From Aphanomyces cochlioides (Eukaryota; Oomycota; Saprolegniomycetes; Saprolegniales; Verrucalvaceae), in contig JAHQRK010000021.1 in assembly GCA_019828595.1 (NCBI GenBank), forward strand, positions 124,001 to 188,000: a DNA stretch of 64,000 bases, in the 5' to 3' direction. Shown piece after piece: positions 1-10,725 of the stretch (position 1 is its first letter; every line of letters starts with the position of its first letter). A program made the translations under genes and the position numbers. The notes beneath the pieces were generated by a model, which saw nothing but the letters and a program-made list of their open reading frames with translations, was not told where the DNA came from and ran no database searches.

Positions 1-640
1 CAAACGGCAGTGTCATTTCGTGACGCATTGCAAATGTGTTGGTCTTAAAATCTCGTCGGCTAACTTGATGGAATTCCATCGTTTCGTTGTTGTAGAGCTG
101 TTGGAAATACGTTGCCGTCACTTGAACGTACTCGCCGAATGTAGTCCAAGTGGGAGGCATAATTGAAACGACTCCAACAGGCCGAGGCTCCGCGAGATAT
201 GCCATGAAAGGCTACATAGCACGTCAGACATGCAGACTGGCCGTAGCATAAGTACCGTCGGTGCTAAGTTAAGAACAAAGAAGATATTGTACACGACTGA
301 CCAACGTGTGCATGACGCTCTCGCCGATGGTTGTCGTATTTGCTCGACCTTGGTCATGCCCATGATAGCCAAATACTCGACTGTCCGAGATTCCAACGTC
401 TCAAGCAGGAGCAAGTAATTGGGTTGCTAAATTTGGGAACGCCCCGTGTCCCGTACTTCTTAACTCTGAATAGCATCACTGCAACCTACCACGACAAAAA
501 TGGCACCAACTTCCTTCGTGTAATCCTTGATGGTCTTTGGAACAAGATCAGATGACGAGGTTTTGAGCAAATTCGCCACTGTTCACAATGCGAGCGCAGT
601 CTCATACTTTGCAATTTAGGTCCAGAGCATCGCTACCAAC
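1..640 (-). CDS. Partial unknown gene, runs off the left edge
   Basis: Coding-like peptide is visible on the minus strand in pieces. One exon (about 555-488) reads DLVPKTIKDYTKEVGAIF; after a probable 63-nt GT-AG intron it continues from about 420 as QPNYLLLLETLE and later SVVYNIFFVLNLAPTVLML. At 222-212 the frame changes: an 11-nt GT...AG string (GTGCTATGTAG) sits between MSD and PFMAYLAEPRP, and removing it restores the frame to the window edge (WTTFGEYVQV, then YFQQLYNN). I do not recognise the family. The hydrophobic stretch around 330-260 could be a membrane segment. The upstream start is not resolved (an isolated MNAVGSDALDLNC lies near 640). It may be a decaying gene; a fragment at 21,190-21,355 shares its QQLYNN motif. 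Confidence 0.4.
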
Positions 641-850
641 GGCATTCATATCGCTTCTTAGATCTTAGAGATGAGACTCATCTGTAGTGTGCAAGTGCCA
701 AATGTAGATGCAAAAGTTTAACGATGAACTATAGCGTTAGCGAGGAGAGGAGCATGTCAAATGTGGTAAGAACTTGATAGATGTGATATTTGCTGTTGAT
801 ATGACTACCAAAGAAAATTTCCCAATGTTGGAGCCCTTGTGTGAGCAGAA

Positions 851-2879
851 TCATATTCGTTTTTCCATTTCCGTGGCAATTGTAATGTTGTAAGTCGGTC
901 GATTCCAATCCGTTTCGATTGTGTCGGGGTTATACGCACCAGGACCCTATCGCATTATGATATTGACTATTGAAATGGTCTCTAGCTTACCACATTGTCG
1001 AGAGGAGACAATTTCGTCTTGAATCGTGGCTCCTACAAAATCTCCGTTAATGACACAATGCAATGATGCTATTTACAGCAGAGACAAACACATCCTTACG
1101 ATGACTGGAAGGTTTAGCTTGGTGGAGAGCTTGGGGCGTAGAATATGATCCAGGGCCCTAAATATGTTCGTTTTAGTGAGATGAATTAATTTCAGAGTAA
1201 TATCCACCGGAAGATTTGCTGCTTGCTTGTTCATGTACGAGCCTCGATCCAAGTGTGATGCAAAGACAGCTTTACTTCCTGGTTTATCCCAGCGCATGGA
1301 AGTCTACAGCAGCAATTATAAGGACCTGTGGGATATCAGGGGTGTAACCTCATAGTCGCCTGGACATGGAACGCTATCATGATTTGACTGCGACCGAAAC
1401 CGATCTGTCGTCGAGGCAAACGACGAGCTCTTTGTCGCTTTGGGTGGCTCTTCTACTCGATTGTGATGAGAGACTTGTTTCTAGACACAGCTCAAACCTT
1501 GATTTGTTTTGTGAACTGGCGATGATTCTTGCTCGAGAAGTGTTTCAAGAAGTGATTGTGACTTCGGTGACTCGAACCGCTTGGTTGTCGATCCAAACGC
1601 ACCGGTACGGCCAGCCTATTTGTTGACTAACTAAGACCTAGACAGAGTGACGGCAGTACCAGACGATGTTGCAGTTCCTGCACTAGACTTGGCGCTTCAT
1701 ACGATCCAGGACCGACAACATCTCCAGCTTGGACGGATTTTTCAAAACGTGGGTTGGTCGACGCAAACCCAACTTTGGACTTGCTGCTTGGTATTGGAAC
1801 GTACCGGTGCGGTGTTTCAGCTGGAGTAGGTTGCGGTGGTGGTGGAGCAAACTTGTCTTGCTCAAACCGTGAGCTAGTGCTTCCGAAGAACTGGAGATGC
1901 TGTGGCTTTCTCTGTGGGGTCAAGCCCACCGTGTTGTTGTACGCTCCTGGGCCAGGCAAATTTGCTCCATTGGTGACGGGGTTTGCTGCACGGTCACGTG
2001 TAAGGCTCGATTTAAAAACTGCACTTGGTTTCGTGGTCAAAGGCGTTGGCTCGATGGCTGGATTGTACGAGCCAGGACCTGGTAGTTTAGCTGCTTTAGC
2101 CACTGTGGGGTTATCCCTAGTCGTTCTCGACTTGGAGAAATTCGCCGCGCGGGTCGAAGAGAGATTTTGAATTGCTTTCAAAGGGTCGTAGACCCCTGGC
2201 CCGAGCGCATCCCCCCCATGTGTCGTGATGGGTTTCTGAAGGACCATTTGACCTTTTGGACCTTGCTCGTAGCCAAAACTTTGCGCAGCAATTGGGATCG
2301 ACGGTGCCGTGGGGACTCGGACCCATTTTACTTTATTGCCAGGCGTTTTGTCCGATTCGCTGCGCCGCCTATAGCATAAAATAAGCTCCACTTGTACTTG
2401 TTTCTGTAAATCATACGTGCGCGTGGTCTTTTTAGTATTGAATGCGGAGCGAGTCGCTGCTGGATATGCCCCAGGACCTGGCGTATTCATCATCGTCTTG
2501 GCTTTTGTGCGCTCGGACGTGGATTTGAACATGGAAGAGGTTTCCATGACAGGATGGCTATGATGTGAATAATTGTATGCTCCAGGGCCTGGTGTATTGA
2601 GATTCATCTCTTTCGTATATGCATCTTTCACGTCTGTGGAACCAAACGCAGCAAATCCAGGCTTGGGTTTTTTAATACTGTCAAGATTTGAATGGTAGCT
2701 ACCAGGTCCAATCGATCCAGTAGCAGCTTGACGAGGCGCAGCATCTCGGGATGTTCGACTGCACCATGCCATAAGCACCGTCGAATGCGATTTACCCAAC
2801 GCTATAAATAGAAGACTTACGACTAAAATTAGAAGTTACCTGAACAACTTGATAGTACGCGGTCAGCATCGACCTTCAT
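851..2879 (-). CDS. Sperm-tail PG-rich (STPG/SHIPPO) repeat protein
   Basis: Predicted 572-residue protein from eight exons: 2879-2840, 2801-1660, 1615-1498, 1452-1349, 1303-1208, 1157-1077, 1032-991, 946-851; all introns are GT-AG and 38-50 nt, and exon lengths sum to 1,719. The ATG at 2879 lies in a 40-nt first exon. The protein carries about ten PGPGxY-type repeats (GPGSYHS, PGPGAYNY, PGPGAYPA, GPGVYDP, PGPGSYNP, PGPGAYNN, VGPGSYEA, CPGDYE, PGPGSYST, VGPGAYNP), interleaved with FGSTxxRFE-like segments. STPG/ODF3-type proteins bind axonemal or cortical microtubules, so a flagellar role in zoospores is inferred. The segment around residues 140-155 lacks the repeat pattern and could be a poorly conserved insertion. 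No partner genes are adjacent. Confidence 0.88.
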
Positions 2880-3079
2880 GTTGTGACGTGGATGGCTGAG
2901 CAATGGAATGATGGGCAGTAGACGGGTAGTAGAATAATGTTTTTCTGCAGGGATTCACAGACCAGTGGTGCTGTTGATCTGTGATGAGCCCATCCAAAGC
3001 TCATCGAATTGCACGAATATCAGCAGTACCAAAGAGCAGCTTCAGTGTTTTGGAGTAACTTCATGTTTGCACTGCTGTG

Positions 3080-3693
3080 TACTGCAAGCGTCAATATGCA
3101 ATTGAAACTACCGATATGCCATGTCGTGGTATCGACCTATTGATCCAAGTGAGCTCTGTCGCCGGGTGGTGTTTCAAGGTGGATTGCTATCACACAATAT
3201 ATACTAGTAACTTCTAAACCCCCGTCGTCATTGCAAGAATTGGCAAGGCATTGTGTGTCCCGACGGAATCATCATCAGCATGTTCGGCCCCGTTGAGGGA
3301 CGTCGGCATGATGCGACTGTCCTGTCCATGAGTCGTGTGCTGGAGCGAATGATGGATGATCCTATCCTGAAATCCTACTGTTTGTATGGCGATCCCGCGT
3401 ATGGTTGCCGTCAGTGCTTGTCGTGTCCCTTTGGAAATGCTTCCCCTGGCTCGTTTCAAGCGATATTCAACTCCTCTATGAGTTCTGTGAGGGAGTCAGT
3501 GGAATGGAGCTTTCATCTTGTGAAAAGCCTTTGGGGATTTGTGTCGTATGACAAGAAAATGAAGGTGCGTAACTCTCCAATTGGAATGTTTTGGCTTGTT
3601 GCAACATTGCTCACCAACTGCCACACCTGCATGAAGTCTCGCGGCAACCAAGTCTCGATGAATATTTGGCATGAAAGGATGTTAATCCATTGA
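3080..3693 (+). pseudogene. PIF/Harbinger transposase fragment (DDE_Tnp_4)
   Basis: From 3253 the frame encodes the C-terminal half of a Harbinger-type nuclease: GPVEGRRHDATVL, the second catalytic Asp in YGDPAYG, and the catalytic Glu in VEWSFHLVKSLWGF, followed by LLTNCHTC. HCKNWQGIVCPDG is readable just before it. The N-terminal half with the first Asp (xxIDGSxRPxxRP) is not intact, and only scraps remain between 3061 and 3253. It closely resembles in layout the more complete transposase at 52,059-53,098. The convergent Myb-like gene at 3991-4656 completes the pair. It is judged dead because of the missing N-terminus. Confidence 0.8.
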
Positions 3694-3990
3694 ATTGGTG
3701 ATTTTGTATAACAAAAGGATTTTCGTTTTGATTATACTAACGTTTGTATAATGCACGGTTCATAAAACCCTTGAACAGCAATAAAATGGAATAATATTAC
3801 TCAATCCGCAAACATTCTGTTTAAATAATCTTCAAAAGATACAAATTTTGCGATTTTGTTTCAAAATTGAATAATTATTACATATTTGTTGAAATTCTTA
3901 ACTAAATTTGTCCAAATTTTCATATTTTTGGCAAATATTGAACTTTAATTAGGGAAATTCATGAATGAATGTCAGTGTATATTTTTATTG

Positions 3991-4656
3991 TTAATTTGGT
4001 TGTCTTTGGAGAAGTGCAAGTATCATTTCTTGCATTGCAGCGTGCTGCTCAGCCTGCCGTGTCGCTTGCTCTCTGTCAAATTCAAGACGGTCTTGCATGA
4101 GTTGGACAAGTTTTGCCTCGTTTTCTTGTTTTTGCTGGATACCTCGTTGGATGGTGTCGAGCAGCGCGTTCGCGTCTGAAAGCGAAGGCTTTACACGTTG
4201 CTTGTTGTTGCTATCGCCTTGAATGATCTCTTTCATGGCCATTTGGCGCATGAGCAAGCCCGAGTTTTCGATGCCTTCGGCTTTGCGTTTAGCCCGCTCT
4301 TTCAGCGTTGCGGTTTGCGTTGCATGGTCATCCATTCGGCTCTTGATATCAGTCAGAACTTGATCACGCTCGTTGTATTCTTCCGTCGTACCAGACTTGC
4401 GCTTGGACCGCGTTTCATCGAGTTGGAAGCGCTTCAGCGGCATATCAAATTCTTGCCGCCGATTTAGGTCGTCAGCAATTCGTGACCACTTCTCCATGAC
4501 GAAGCCATGGTCAGCCTCCCATGGCTTCTCATGAACAACTTGACGGAGCAAGGCGATGTCGTGGCTGCACGCAAACTTGCCAAAGGATGGCTCAACATGT
4601 TCGGAGTCATGCGCTTCTTTGTCTTGTCTTGGCATGACTTCTACACTGGTCAACAC
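3991..4656 (-). CDS. Harbinger accessory Myb/SANT-like coiled-coil protein
   Basis: 221 residues. The N-terminal part fits a SANT-like helix pattern (HDIALLRQVVHEKPW ... VMEKWSRIADDLN). The C-terminal half is a charged, Gln-rich coiled coil (QQKQENEAKLVQLMQDRLE, then EQHAAMQEMILALLQRQ). PIF/Harbinger elements encode a transposase plus a Myb-like protein needed for DNA binding and nuclear import, and here the two are convergent. The same arrangement recurs at 52,059-53,748, where the HDxxLLxxV...W spacing of the protein matches within one residue. The reading frame is intact although its transposase partner is truncated. The element's terminal repeats were not found. Confidence 0.7.
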   Translation of the reverse strand: MLTSVEVMPRQDKEAHDSEHVEPSFGKFACSHDIALLRQVVHEKPWEADHGFVMEKWSRIADDLNRRQEFDMPLKRFQLDETRSKRKSGTTEEYNERDQVLTDIKSRMDDHATQTATLKERAKRKAEGIENSGLLMRQMAMKEIIQGDSNNKQRVKPSLSDANALLDTIQRGIQQKQENEAKLVQLMQDRLEFDREQATRQAEQHAAMQEMILALLQRQPN

Positions 4657-5479
4657 ACAAGAGCTTTTTCAATACGGATATGTATTAAATGCACGGATAC
4701 GACTTCTCTCCGAATCCCAACCAACGAACAAGATTTTTCCCTACGATCCAACATGACAACGATTTGGTGAAGCTTCGTCGTAGCGACTGCTGGAATCGAT
4801 GTGAAAGGAGCGAAATACCAGTCGTGAATACCAGGACAAGCTGACGACCAACCTGAACTTAGCACTTCAAACAAGTCCACGAATGAAAACCTGAAGTGAG
4901 TTCAGGTTTCACTCCTCCTTCAGGAATAATGTTTTAGAGGTTTATCATTTTATACAAGAAACCCAAAATTTGGTGCTTCGAAAACTCTCTATTAATAGAT
5001 GAGAATGTGGGCAAGAACATGGTCGGATGGATTGAAACCCACATCGTGGACTCCAAGACGCTGCCACACGTAGGCAAATTGAGAAGAGTTCAAGTTGCAC
5101 TTGGATGACGATCACCATACGGTGCAATAGAATAGAAATCAAGTGTTGCGTCGACTTCAAGGATCAGCTTCTATGACACATCTTGGATGGTGTCATGGCT
5201 TCGTTGTCGCGTCGTTGACGTCTTGGTCATCTCTCAGCGTGCCACGTCATGAATCGAACAAATATCATGCGTACACCAATCCAATCATTCCAATTCAAAT
5301 GCTTTTAGCCAATGAAAAGAGTCTAATTATAAATAGATGCAATAATTTTATCCAATCAAATGTGACTGAGATCTTATGAGCCAATGAAATATACTTTAAT
5401 ATCTCATTTCCACCAATCAGAGTTCGGGTGTAGAATATCGAAACCGCCGTTCCGCCATTTCGAGATTTCGGCTCAACCG
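4657..5479. other. Intergenic spacer with a CCAAT cluster
   Basis: No convincing gene. Between 5277 and 5416 there are seven CCAAT pentamers on the plus strand (for example AGCCAATGAA twice, ATCCAATCAAA, ACCAATCAG), all upstream of the kinase start at 5480. An inverted CCTGAA/TTCAGG pair lies around 4891-4923, next to the old Harbinger remains. Confidence 0.5.
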
Positions 5480-6654
5480 ATGGACGCGTACAAGATTGAG
5501 CGCGAGATTGCTCCGGCGTTGTTTGGATCAATACTGCTCTGTCTCGACAAAAACTCGGGTGACTATGTTGCGATCAAGCGCATGACGATTGAAAGCGGGA
5601 ATCAACACGTCGCACGGGATGGCACGTTGGTACGGGAGTGCCAGAAAGCTGGATTGATCGAAGTCAATGATCTAGGTACACGAAGACATGGATGTCGAAA
5701 AGCGCGTGTATCAATATATAAATAAGCGAGGAGGACATGCGAATGTACTGCGACTGCTCGATGCGTTTGAGCAAGATGGATCGCAATATTTTGTCCTCGA
5801 ATATTGCGCCCATGGCGATCTGTTCACGATCCTCCGAAACACACCACATCAACGGTTTGGAGCCAAGGAAGCTCTGCATTACTTTACCCAAGTCTGTCGT
5901 GGTCTGGAATACCTTCACTCGGGTCAATTGTCGTGTTAGGAGAATATCTGGTGACTTCAATACGTAGTTGGGATTGCCCATGGTGACGTCTCACTGGAAA
6001 ATGTCCTCGTTACGACTAGCGATCAATGCAAGCTTATGGACTTTGGTCTTGCAGCCGAATCATCGCACGGTAACGCGAAATATGAACTTGTAGCTCACCA
6101 TGGGCTAGTTCAACGCTCCACGGCAGTGGGAAAGTTCTTTTACATGCCACCTGAGATGTACCTTGGCGTCTCGTACGATGCTATGAAAGCCGACATGTGG
6201 TCGTTGGGGATTTTATTGATCATCATGTTGACTGGTATGCCACCGTTTGGACAAACCAACTCGACCGACAACGTATTTATCTCGTTTGGGACGTATGGCA
6301 TTCGAACAATACTACGTGGCTGGAAAGTCAGTCAATACTTTTCACACGAAGCGCTGGATTTGGTCGAGAAACTTTTGGTTGTCAATCCACTTGATCGTCC
6401 TTCCATATCCGAGGTACACTAACGCCATGTGCAAATAATCCCTAACGTTTTCCTAGGTTCTCCATCATCCGTTCTTTCCAAGAATGCCTGAGGCCAGACG
6501 GGATTCCGTCGGCTCCACGAGGAAGAGCATGCCCGAAGAACCTGCAAAGAAATCTCGTGGTGTGCGTAAGTTCTTCCAGAAAGTGTTTGGAAAAGCTTCA
6601 GACAAGCGCGATCCGAGTGAAGTGACCATCGACATGGATAACCAAGACACATAA
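5480..6654 (+). CDS. Protein kinase, divergent (copy 1 of a tandem pair)
   Basis: 346 residues from exons 5480-5629, 5676-5922, 5968-6413 and 6457-6654 (introns 43-46 nt). Kinase landmarks in order: VAIKRM (ATP-binding Lys), FVLEYCAHGDLF (hinge), the catalytic loop AHGDVSLENVL, MDFGLA, and MPPEMYLG as the APE-equivalent, then DMWSLGILL and a short basic tail. The HRD Arg is replaced by Gly, while the catalytic Asp, Asn and DFG Asp remain; an active but RD-negative kinase is inferred. The Gly-rich loop is poor (APALFGSILL). The 3' exon encodes a Lys/Arg-rich tail (KKSRGVRKFFQK). It is a paralogue of the kinase at 7585 in the same orientation. The substrate is unknown; the layout resembles CAMK/SNF1-like Ser/Thr kinases. 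Confidence 0.85.
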
Positions 6655-7584
6655 CTTATTCCAAGTCCATTCACCGCTTCAACTTGAATACTCTATTTTA
6701 ATTGGCTGTAAATATATCTTTTGAGCCAATCAACTACACAAATTACATAATAAAGCCATTGGATTGGATGAAAATAATTAAATTTAACCAATCAATTAGT
6801 ACCATGGATATTTTATTCGATTTGATTGGTTGGGTGACTATGAAACTAGCCAATCAAATGCATTACGATTGACACGTGTGATCAAACGTCAGCGTGGTGG
6901 GAACACACTCATGTCGTCATGCTTGTCTCCTGCGTTTGCAACATGGTTCTTGTCACAGATACCGTTTGTGTGTCGTGATTGTAATGGGCTCGATTGGTTC
7001 AAATTGATGCAGTCATGGGTCGAAAGCATCCAAGCACTGGTTGCACATCCTGAAGCTTTTCGAGCTTTGACGTGTCACAGTCCGCAGACGACCATCTCGC
7101 GGCACAATGGCGCCATCAAATCTGGACAGCACACACCTTGTGAGTGGAATTGTTTCGTTTCTCGCGACGCCCTGTCTTTAAACATCTCCGTTCGCAACCC
7201 ATGACAAAGTGTTGATTTGTCGTACACGTTACAACTCATGTGCACGACTTCAAGGCCCACCAATCAGCTGGGAAAAACACTCTCACCTGCATCCGACATT
7301 GTACGAAAATGGTGACGTCTTCGCATGGCCAAAATTTTACCCCACATTGCCCATTTATTTTATTCTATACAATTATTAAGTTTAAAATATATTCTATAAT
7401 ATTGTCCCGTGAATTTCCCACTTGGTCAAGAACTTTGGACACAAATCAGGCACTCACATTACTACCAACATAAACGGGGAGAATATCCGGATGATATTTC
7501 AGTTATCCGGATGTGTCGCACCGAAGTAACGATGGCAACATTCGAGCGCTGGCCTGAGAGTATTGAATCAGCGCCGCCTGCCGG
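6655..7584. other. Spacer between the two kinases
   Basis: An AT-rich stretch (6655-6870) holds six CCAAT/ATTGG motifs in both orientations. An open frame 6911-7204 (97 codons, with AFATWFLSQIPFVCRDC) has no recognisable family and may be a decayed gene; I give it little weight. Two TTATCCGGAT-like motifs sit at 7483-7512. Confidence 0.4.
7483..7512 (+). promoter_or_regulatory. TTATCCGGAT-like motif pair upstream of kinase 2
   Basis: ATATCCGGAT at 7483-7492 and TTATCCGGAT at 7503-7512, 73-100 bp before the ATG at 7585. The same decamer occurs upstream of GDH (19,667-19,709), the LPA1-like gene (22,451-22,501) and UGGT (38,930). A core promoter function is inferred from position only. Confidence 0.5.
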
Positions 7585-8624
7585 ATGGAACGGTACACCA
7601 AAGAAAGCGAGCTGGCCAAAGCTCTGTATGGCGAAGTCATGCTGGCCGTCGATACGGTCACCGGCAAGAAAGTCGCTATCAAGCGCATGCAATTGGATGC
7701 TGCGACGCGACGGACATCGTTGCAAGGTGCATCGATTGCCGAAGACATTGAGATGGAACGTGAAGTGAACCGCGTTGCAAGTGCCGGTGCAGGCCATCCA
7801 TATATCATGCGCATGCTCGATGACTTTGAGCAAGATGGCATGGGTTATTTCGTCTTTGAGTACTGTGAGGGAGGCGAACTCTTCCAACAGACATTGCCCA
7901 TGGAAATCATGACAACCGCCAAGTATTTTCGCCAGATTGTCCAAGCTATTGTGTTTCTTCACAGCAAAGGATATGCCCACCGCGATATTTCGCTTGAGAA
8001 TGTCTTACTCGACAGCCAAGGTAATCTCTTGATGTTTATTCTTTGTCTGAAAATGCAGCCATATAGGTAACACCAAGGTGTGCGACTTTGGTTTGGCCAC
8101 AATTCTCAACGAACGATCAACTGCTATTGTTGGCAAAGCGTTCTATATGGCTCCTGAAATGTACTTGCGACAAGGCTACATGCCAGCTCCAGTCGATGTG
8201 TGGGCTTTGGGCATTTTGCTCTTGATTCTCTTGACGGGTGCCCCACCGTTTGCCCGAGCAAACGATTCCGACACTGTCTTTGCTTATGTCAAGCAACATG
8301 GTATTACCTCAGTCTTGCGGGCGTGGAAAGTTCTCCATTTGATTCCACTGCCAGCTTTGGATCTGCTTGAAAAAATGTTGGTCGTGGATCCCTCCAAGCG
8401 GATTACCATGGACGAACTCGTCGTCCATCCATTCCTCAAAGAAAACATTCAGCTCGTGTCACTGCGGGGACGAAAACGAATGGTAATATCTTGCATCAAT
8501 CGAGTCAGGCATTGATGTTTTCCTCTAGATTCTTCGCAAATGGATCGTCAAGATGCGCCGCCGATTGCAGCAAATGGTGCGCAATGTGTTCCCAAAAATG
8601 AAGACACCTGCAGTCGGATTATGA
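7585..8624 (+). CDS. Protein kinase (copy 2 of a tandem pair)
   Basis: 315 residues from exons 7585-8020, 8067-8482 and 8529-8624, each intron 46 nt. Landmarks: VAIKRM, GYFVFEYCEGGELF (hinge), AHRDISLENVLL (a canonical HRD...N loop), VCDFGLAT, YMAPEMYL, and DVWALGILLLILLTG. The order and spacing match the neighbouring kinase at 5480 closely, but here HRD and APE are canonical, so this copy keeps all catalytic residues. The last exon adds a basic tail (RKWIVKMRRRLQQMVR) comparable to that of copy 1, perhaps for membrane or nucleic-acid contact. The start at 7585 aligns with the start of copy 1 (MERY versus MDAY). Family: CAMK/SNF1-like Ser/Thr kinase by overall pattern; pathway unknown. Confidence 0.88.
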
Positions 8625-8914
8625 TATTTCCGACTCGGTATACAAACTCTCATATAGAATTAAAATTTTATAAAATAGTATATTATAAGACACCCCTCAT
8701 CAAGAGTCGCGAACTGCCTTAAAAAGCTCACAACAGACAACAATCACATTGAATAACTCGAAAGAGAAGACCGACGAAGACAAACAAGCTAGAGAAACTC
8801 AACGGCGCACAGACTCTAGCATCGCAGCGAAATCAGGGTGGAAGGTGGGGTGGAGTAAGGGGGAGGAAGGCACAACAGACACTGAACAGACGGACGACTT
8901 CGCAAGATCGCAGC

Positions 8915-9427
8915 TCACTTGACAATCGAAAACAAGCGGCTCTCGGCCAAGAGTTCGTGCGGTCCTTCACCGTCTGCGCCGTAGATTTTGATAAAGTATT
9001 CGTCCTTGATAGGCATACCCCAGTAGACACGAGGCCACATGTAGTGACCAGTGTTGGGGGCAGTCAATGCGATGACTGTCGGGACATTCCACGCTTTGTT
9101 CCACACTTCAATCCGCACGAATAGAGGTGCAAAGTCGGTGCTGCCGTCGCTCATGCGCCATGTGATTTCTGTCGGCTCACCACGAGTACATGATTGCGGG
9201 GGTTCAATTTCCATCTTCCACTTGATCTCATCGAAGGTTGCATCGTTGTTTGGCGCGGGCGACAATGGGGCGGACAATCGCTGGACGCCGAGCGTTTGCA
9301 TGGTCTGTACTGTGTCTTCCCACGTGGACGACCGCGTACGTCGCAAAGGCGATACTCGTAGCGGAGATATCCGCCAGTATTCCCTATTATACGTGTCGAC
9401 GTTGCCGGACGCGAGCACATTTTGCAT
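8915..9427 (-). CDS. KRE9/KNH-like (Ser-Thr-rich GPI-anchor type) Ig-like domain protein
   Basis: 170 residues from the ATG at 9427. The C-terminal ~110 residues follow the KRE9/KNH N-terminal domain pattern: a start like EIEPPQSCTRGEPTEITWRM, a middle VRIEVWNKAW...VIALTAPNTGHYMW, and an end DEYFIKIYGADGEG...ESRLFSI. This domain is found in secreted or cell-wall-associated proteins of fungi and oomycetes. The family assignment is by pattern only. No signal peptide is visible at the chosen N-terminus (MQNVLASGNVD), so an upstream exon may be missing, or the protein is cytosolic. It ends four residues after FSI, so there is no GPI tail. Confidence 0.5.
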   Translation of the reverse strand: MQNVLASGNVDTYNREYWRISPLRVSPLRRTRSSTWEDTVQTMQTLGVQRLSAPLSPAPNNDATFDEIKWKMEIEPPQSCTRGEPTEITWRMSDGSTDFAPLFVRIEVWNKAWNVPTVIALTAPNTGHYMWPRVYWGMPIKDEYFIKIYGADGEGPHELLAESRLFSIVK

Positions 9428-9442
9428 GTTGTGGCAAGTCAA

Positions 9443-10217
9443 ACTATGCCTTTGTGGAAGTGCAGGTCTGGTCGGCCCTTCTGATTGGCTACAATTGAAT
9501 CAAACAATAAGATCTTAGTGGCTATAATCGAGATCTCCTACATCGAAAAGTGTAGGTGGCATCTGCGTGCCAAAAAAGGGTTAATTGAAGCCATCGAGAC
9601 GTACATGGAGCTGTACCTGAAATTGACACTGCGGCGGATAAATCACCTTGTTTTGTCACGAATCGATCCTGGGTCGATAGACTCGCACGCCACAGGCACG
9701 CAAGCGATAGTTTTTCGAACCACGTCCGTCTCATTTGCGTTAAAATAGGTCTTGCTTGCATTCGGAAACTATGGAGACTGGGGTCTACTCTAACGACATA
9801 GAGGACTATACTAACACAAAGAGTGAAGCAGAATATATGGACGAGATGGGTCTATTTTAACGCGATGTCCAGGCTGGAAACTCTGTCGACAGAGACGGCT
9901 TTCGCTGTTGGACATTTTGTTATTCCTTAGTGTGGATCAGTCCAATGTTATGATTTCCCATCAAAGCAGGCGCACGGCCAGCGCCATGCACGCATGGATG
10001 TGTATGCTTGACTCATGCAACATGGCAGTGTGTGTCTATGCGGTCTGCAGAGCTCAAAACCAGTTGGTCGATCGAGACCACTTGGTTCATTGATGTAGAA
10101 AAGCCAAGAGACATTTAAAACGCGTTTTAAATCGAAACTTTTTGTTTTAAATGTATTTCCAAATTTGCCGAACAGGCGTCACATCTCGCGTTGTGGCGTT
10201 TCAAGAAGCGAGGGCGA
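9443..10217. other. Spacer without a recognised gene
   Basis: Only short, non-conserved open frames on both strands. No repeats, RNA genes or transposon motifs were recognised. Confidence 0.45.
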
Positions 10218-10421
10218 TCACGGAGGTGTGTGGACGGACTCCATGTTCTCGTGCGTGATGTGTGGCTTCTTCTTCTTGAACCTTCCAGATGCGCCGGCTG
10301 ATACAGTCTTACCAACGACGACACGTGTGTGTCTGGTCTTACAGTACGTGCCGAAGACAACGATGTCGTCACTCTGATCCCAGCATTGCTTCGCGCGACC
10401 GTCGATGATGGCGACTGACAT
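10218..10421 (-). CDS. Small basic hypothetical ORF
   Basis: 67 residues from the ATG at 10421, beginning MSVAIIDGRAKQCWDQ and ending with a Lys-rich segment (RFKKKKPHITHENMESV). It reads like coding sequence (charged C-terminus, no low-complexity bias) but matches no family I know. A second frame just downstream (10217-10127) ends in HNARCDACSANLEIHLKQ and could be a spliced final exon. It may also be chance. Confidence 0.25.
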   Translation of the reverse strand: MSVAIIDGRAKQCWDQSDDIVVFGTYCKTRHTRVVVGKTVSAGASGRFKKKKPHITHENMESVHTPP

Positions 10422-10725
10422 TTGTTCTCTCTGGCGTTTGTGGATCATCTTTCTTTCTCTCACTCCTCTTGCTTTCGTCACTCTGTACGCATCGAACCGA
10501 GAACAATCGCGCAAGAATGGCCTTTCCTGGTTCGGCGTCAGAAAAGCGCGAGAATGTGATGTCACATCAAGCGATTTGATTTGTTGATGGTTTTGACATG
10601 CGATGATATGATTGGCCAATGGAAATCAAATATGACCTTCTCATTGGCTGGTAGCCTGGAAATACTGCAATTTGATTGGCTCTAAATATTTGTCTGAACT
10701 TTGCTTTCTCGGTGAAGAAGACAGG
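10422..10725. other. Upstream spacer of the channel gene
   Basis: Contains three ATTGGC/GATTGGCT motifs (around 10611, 10646 and 10673) within 110 bp of the channel gene's start codon; no gene seen. Confidence 0.4.

Noticed and set aside
2390..2420. Possible 29-nt intron in the PG-rich protein
   Set aside because: Removing it breaks the frame; with it retained all eight exons sum to a multiple of three.
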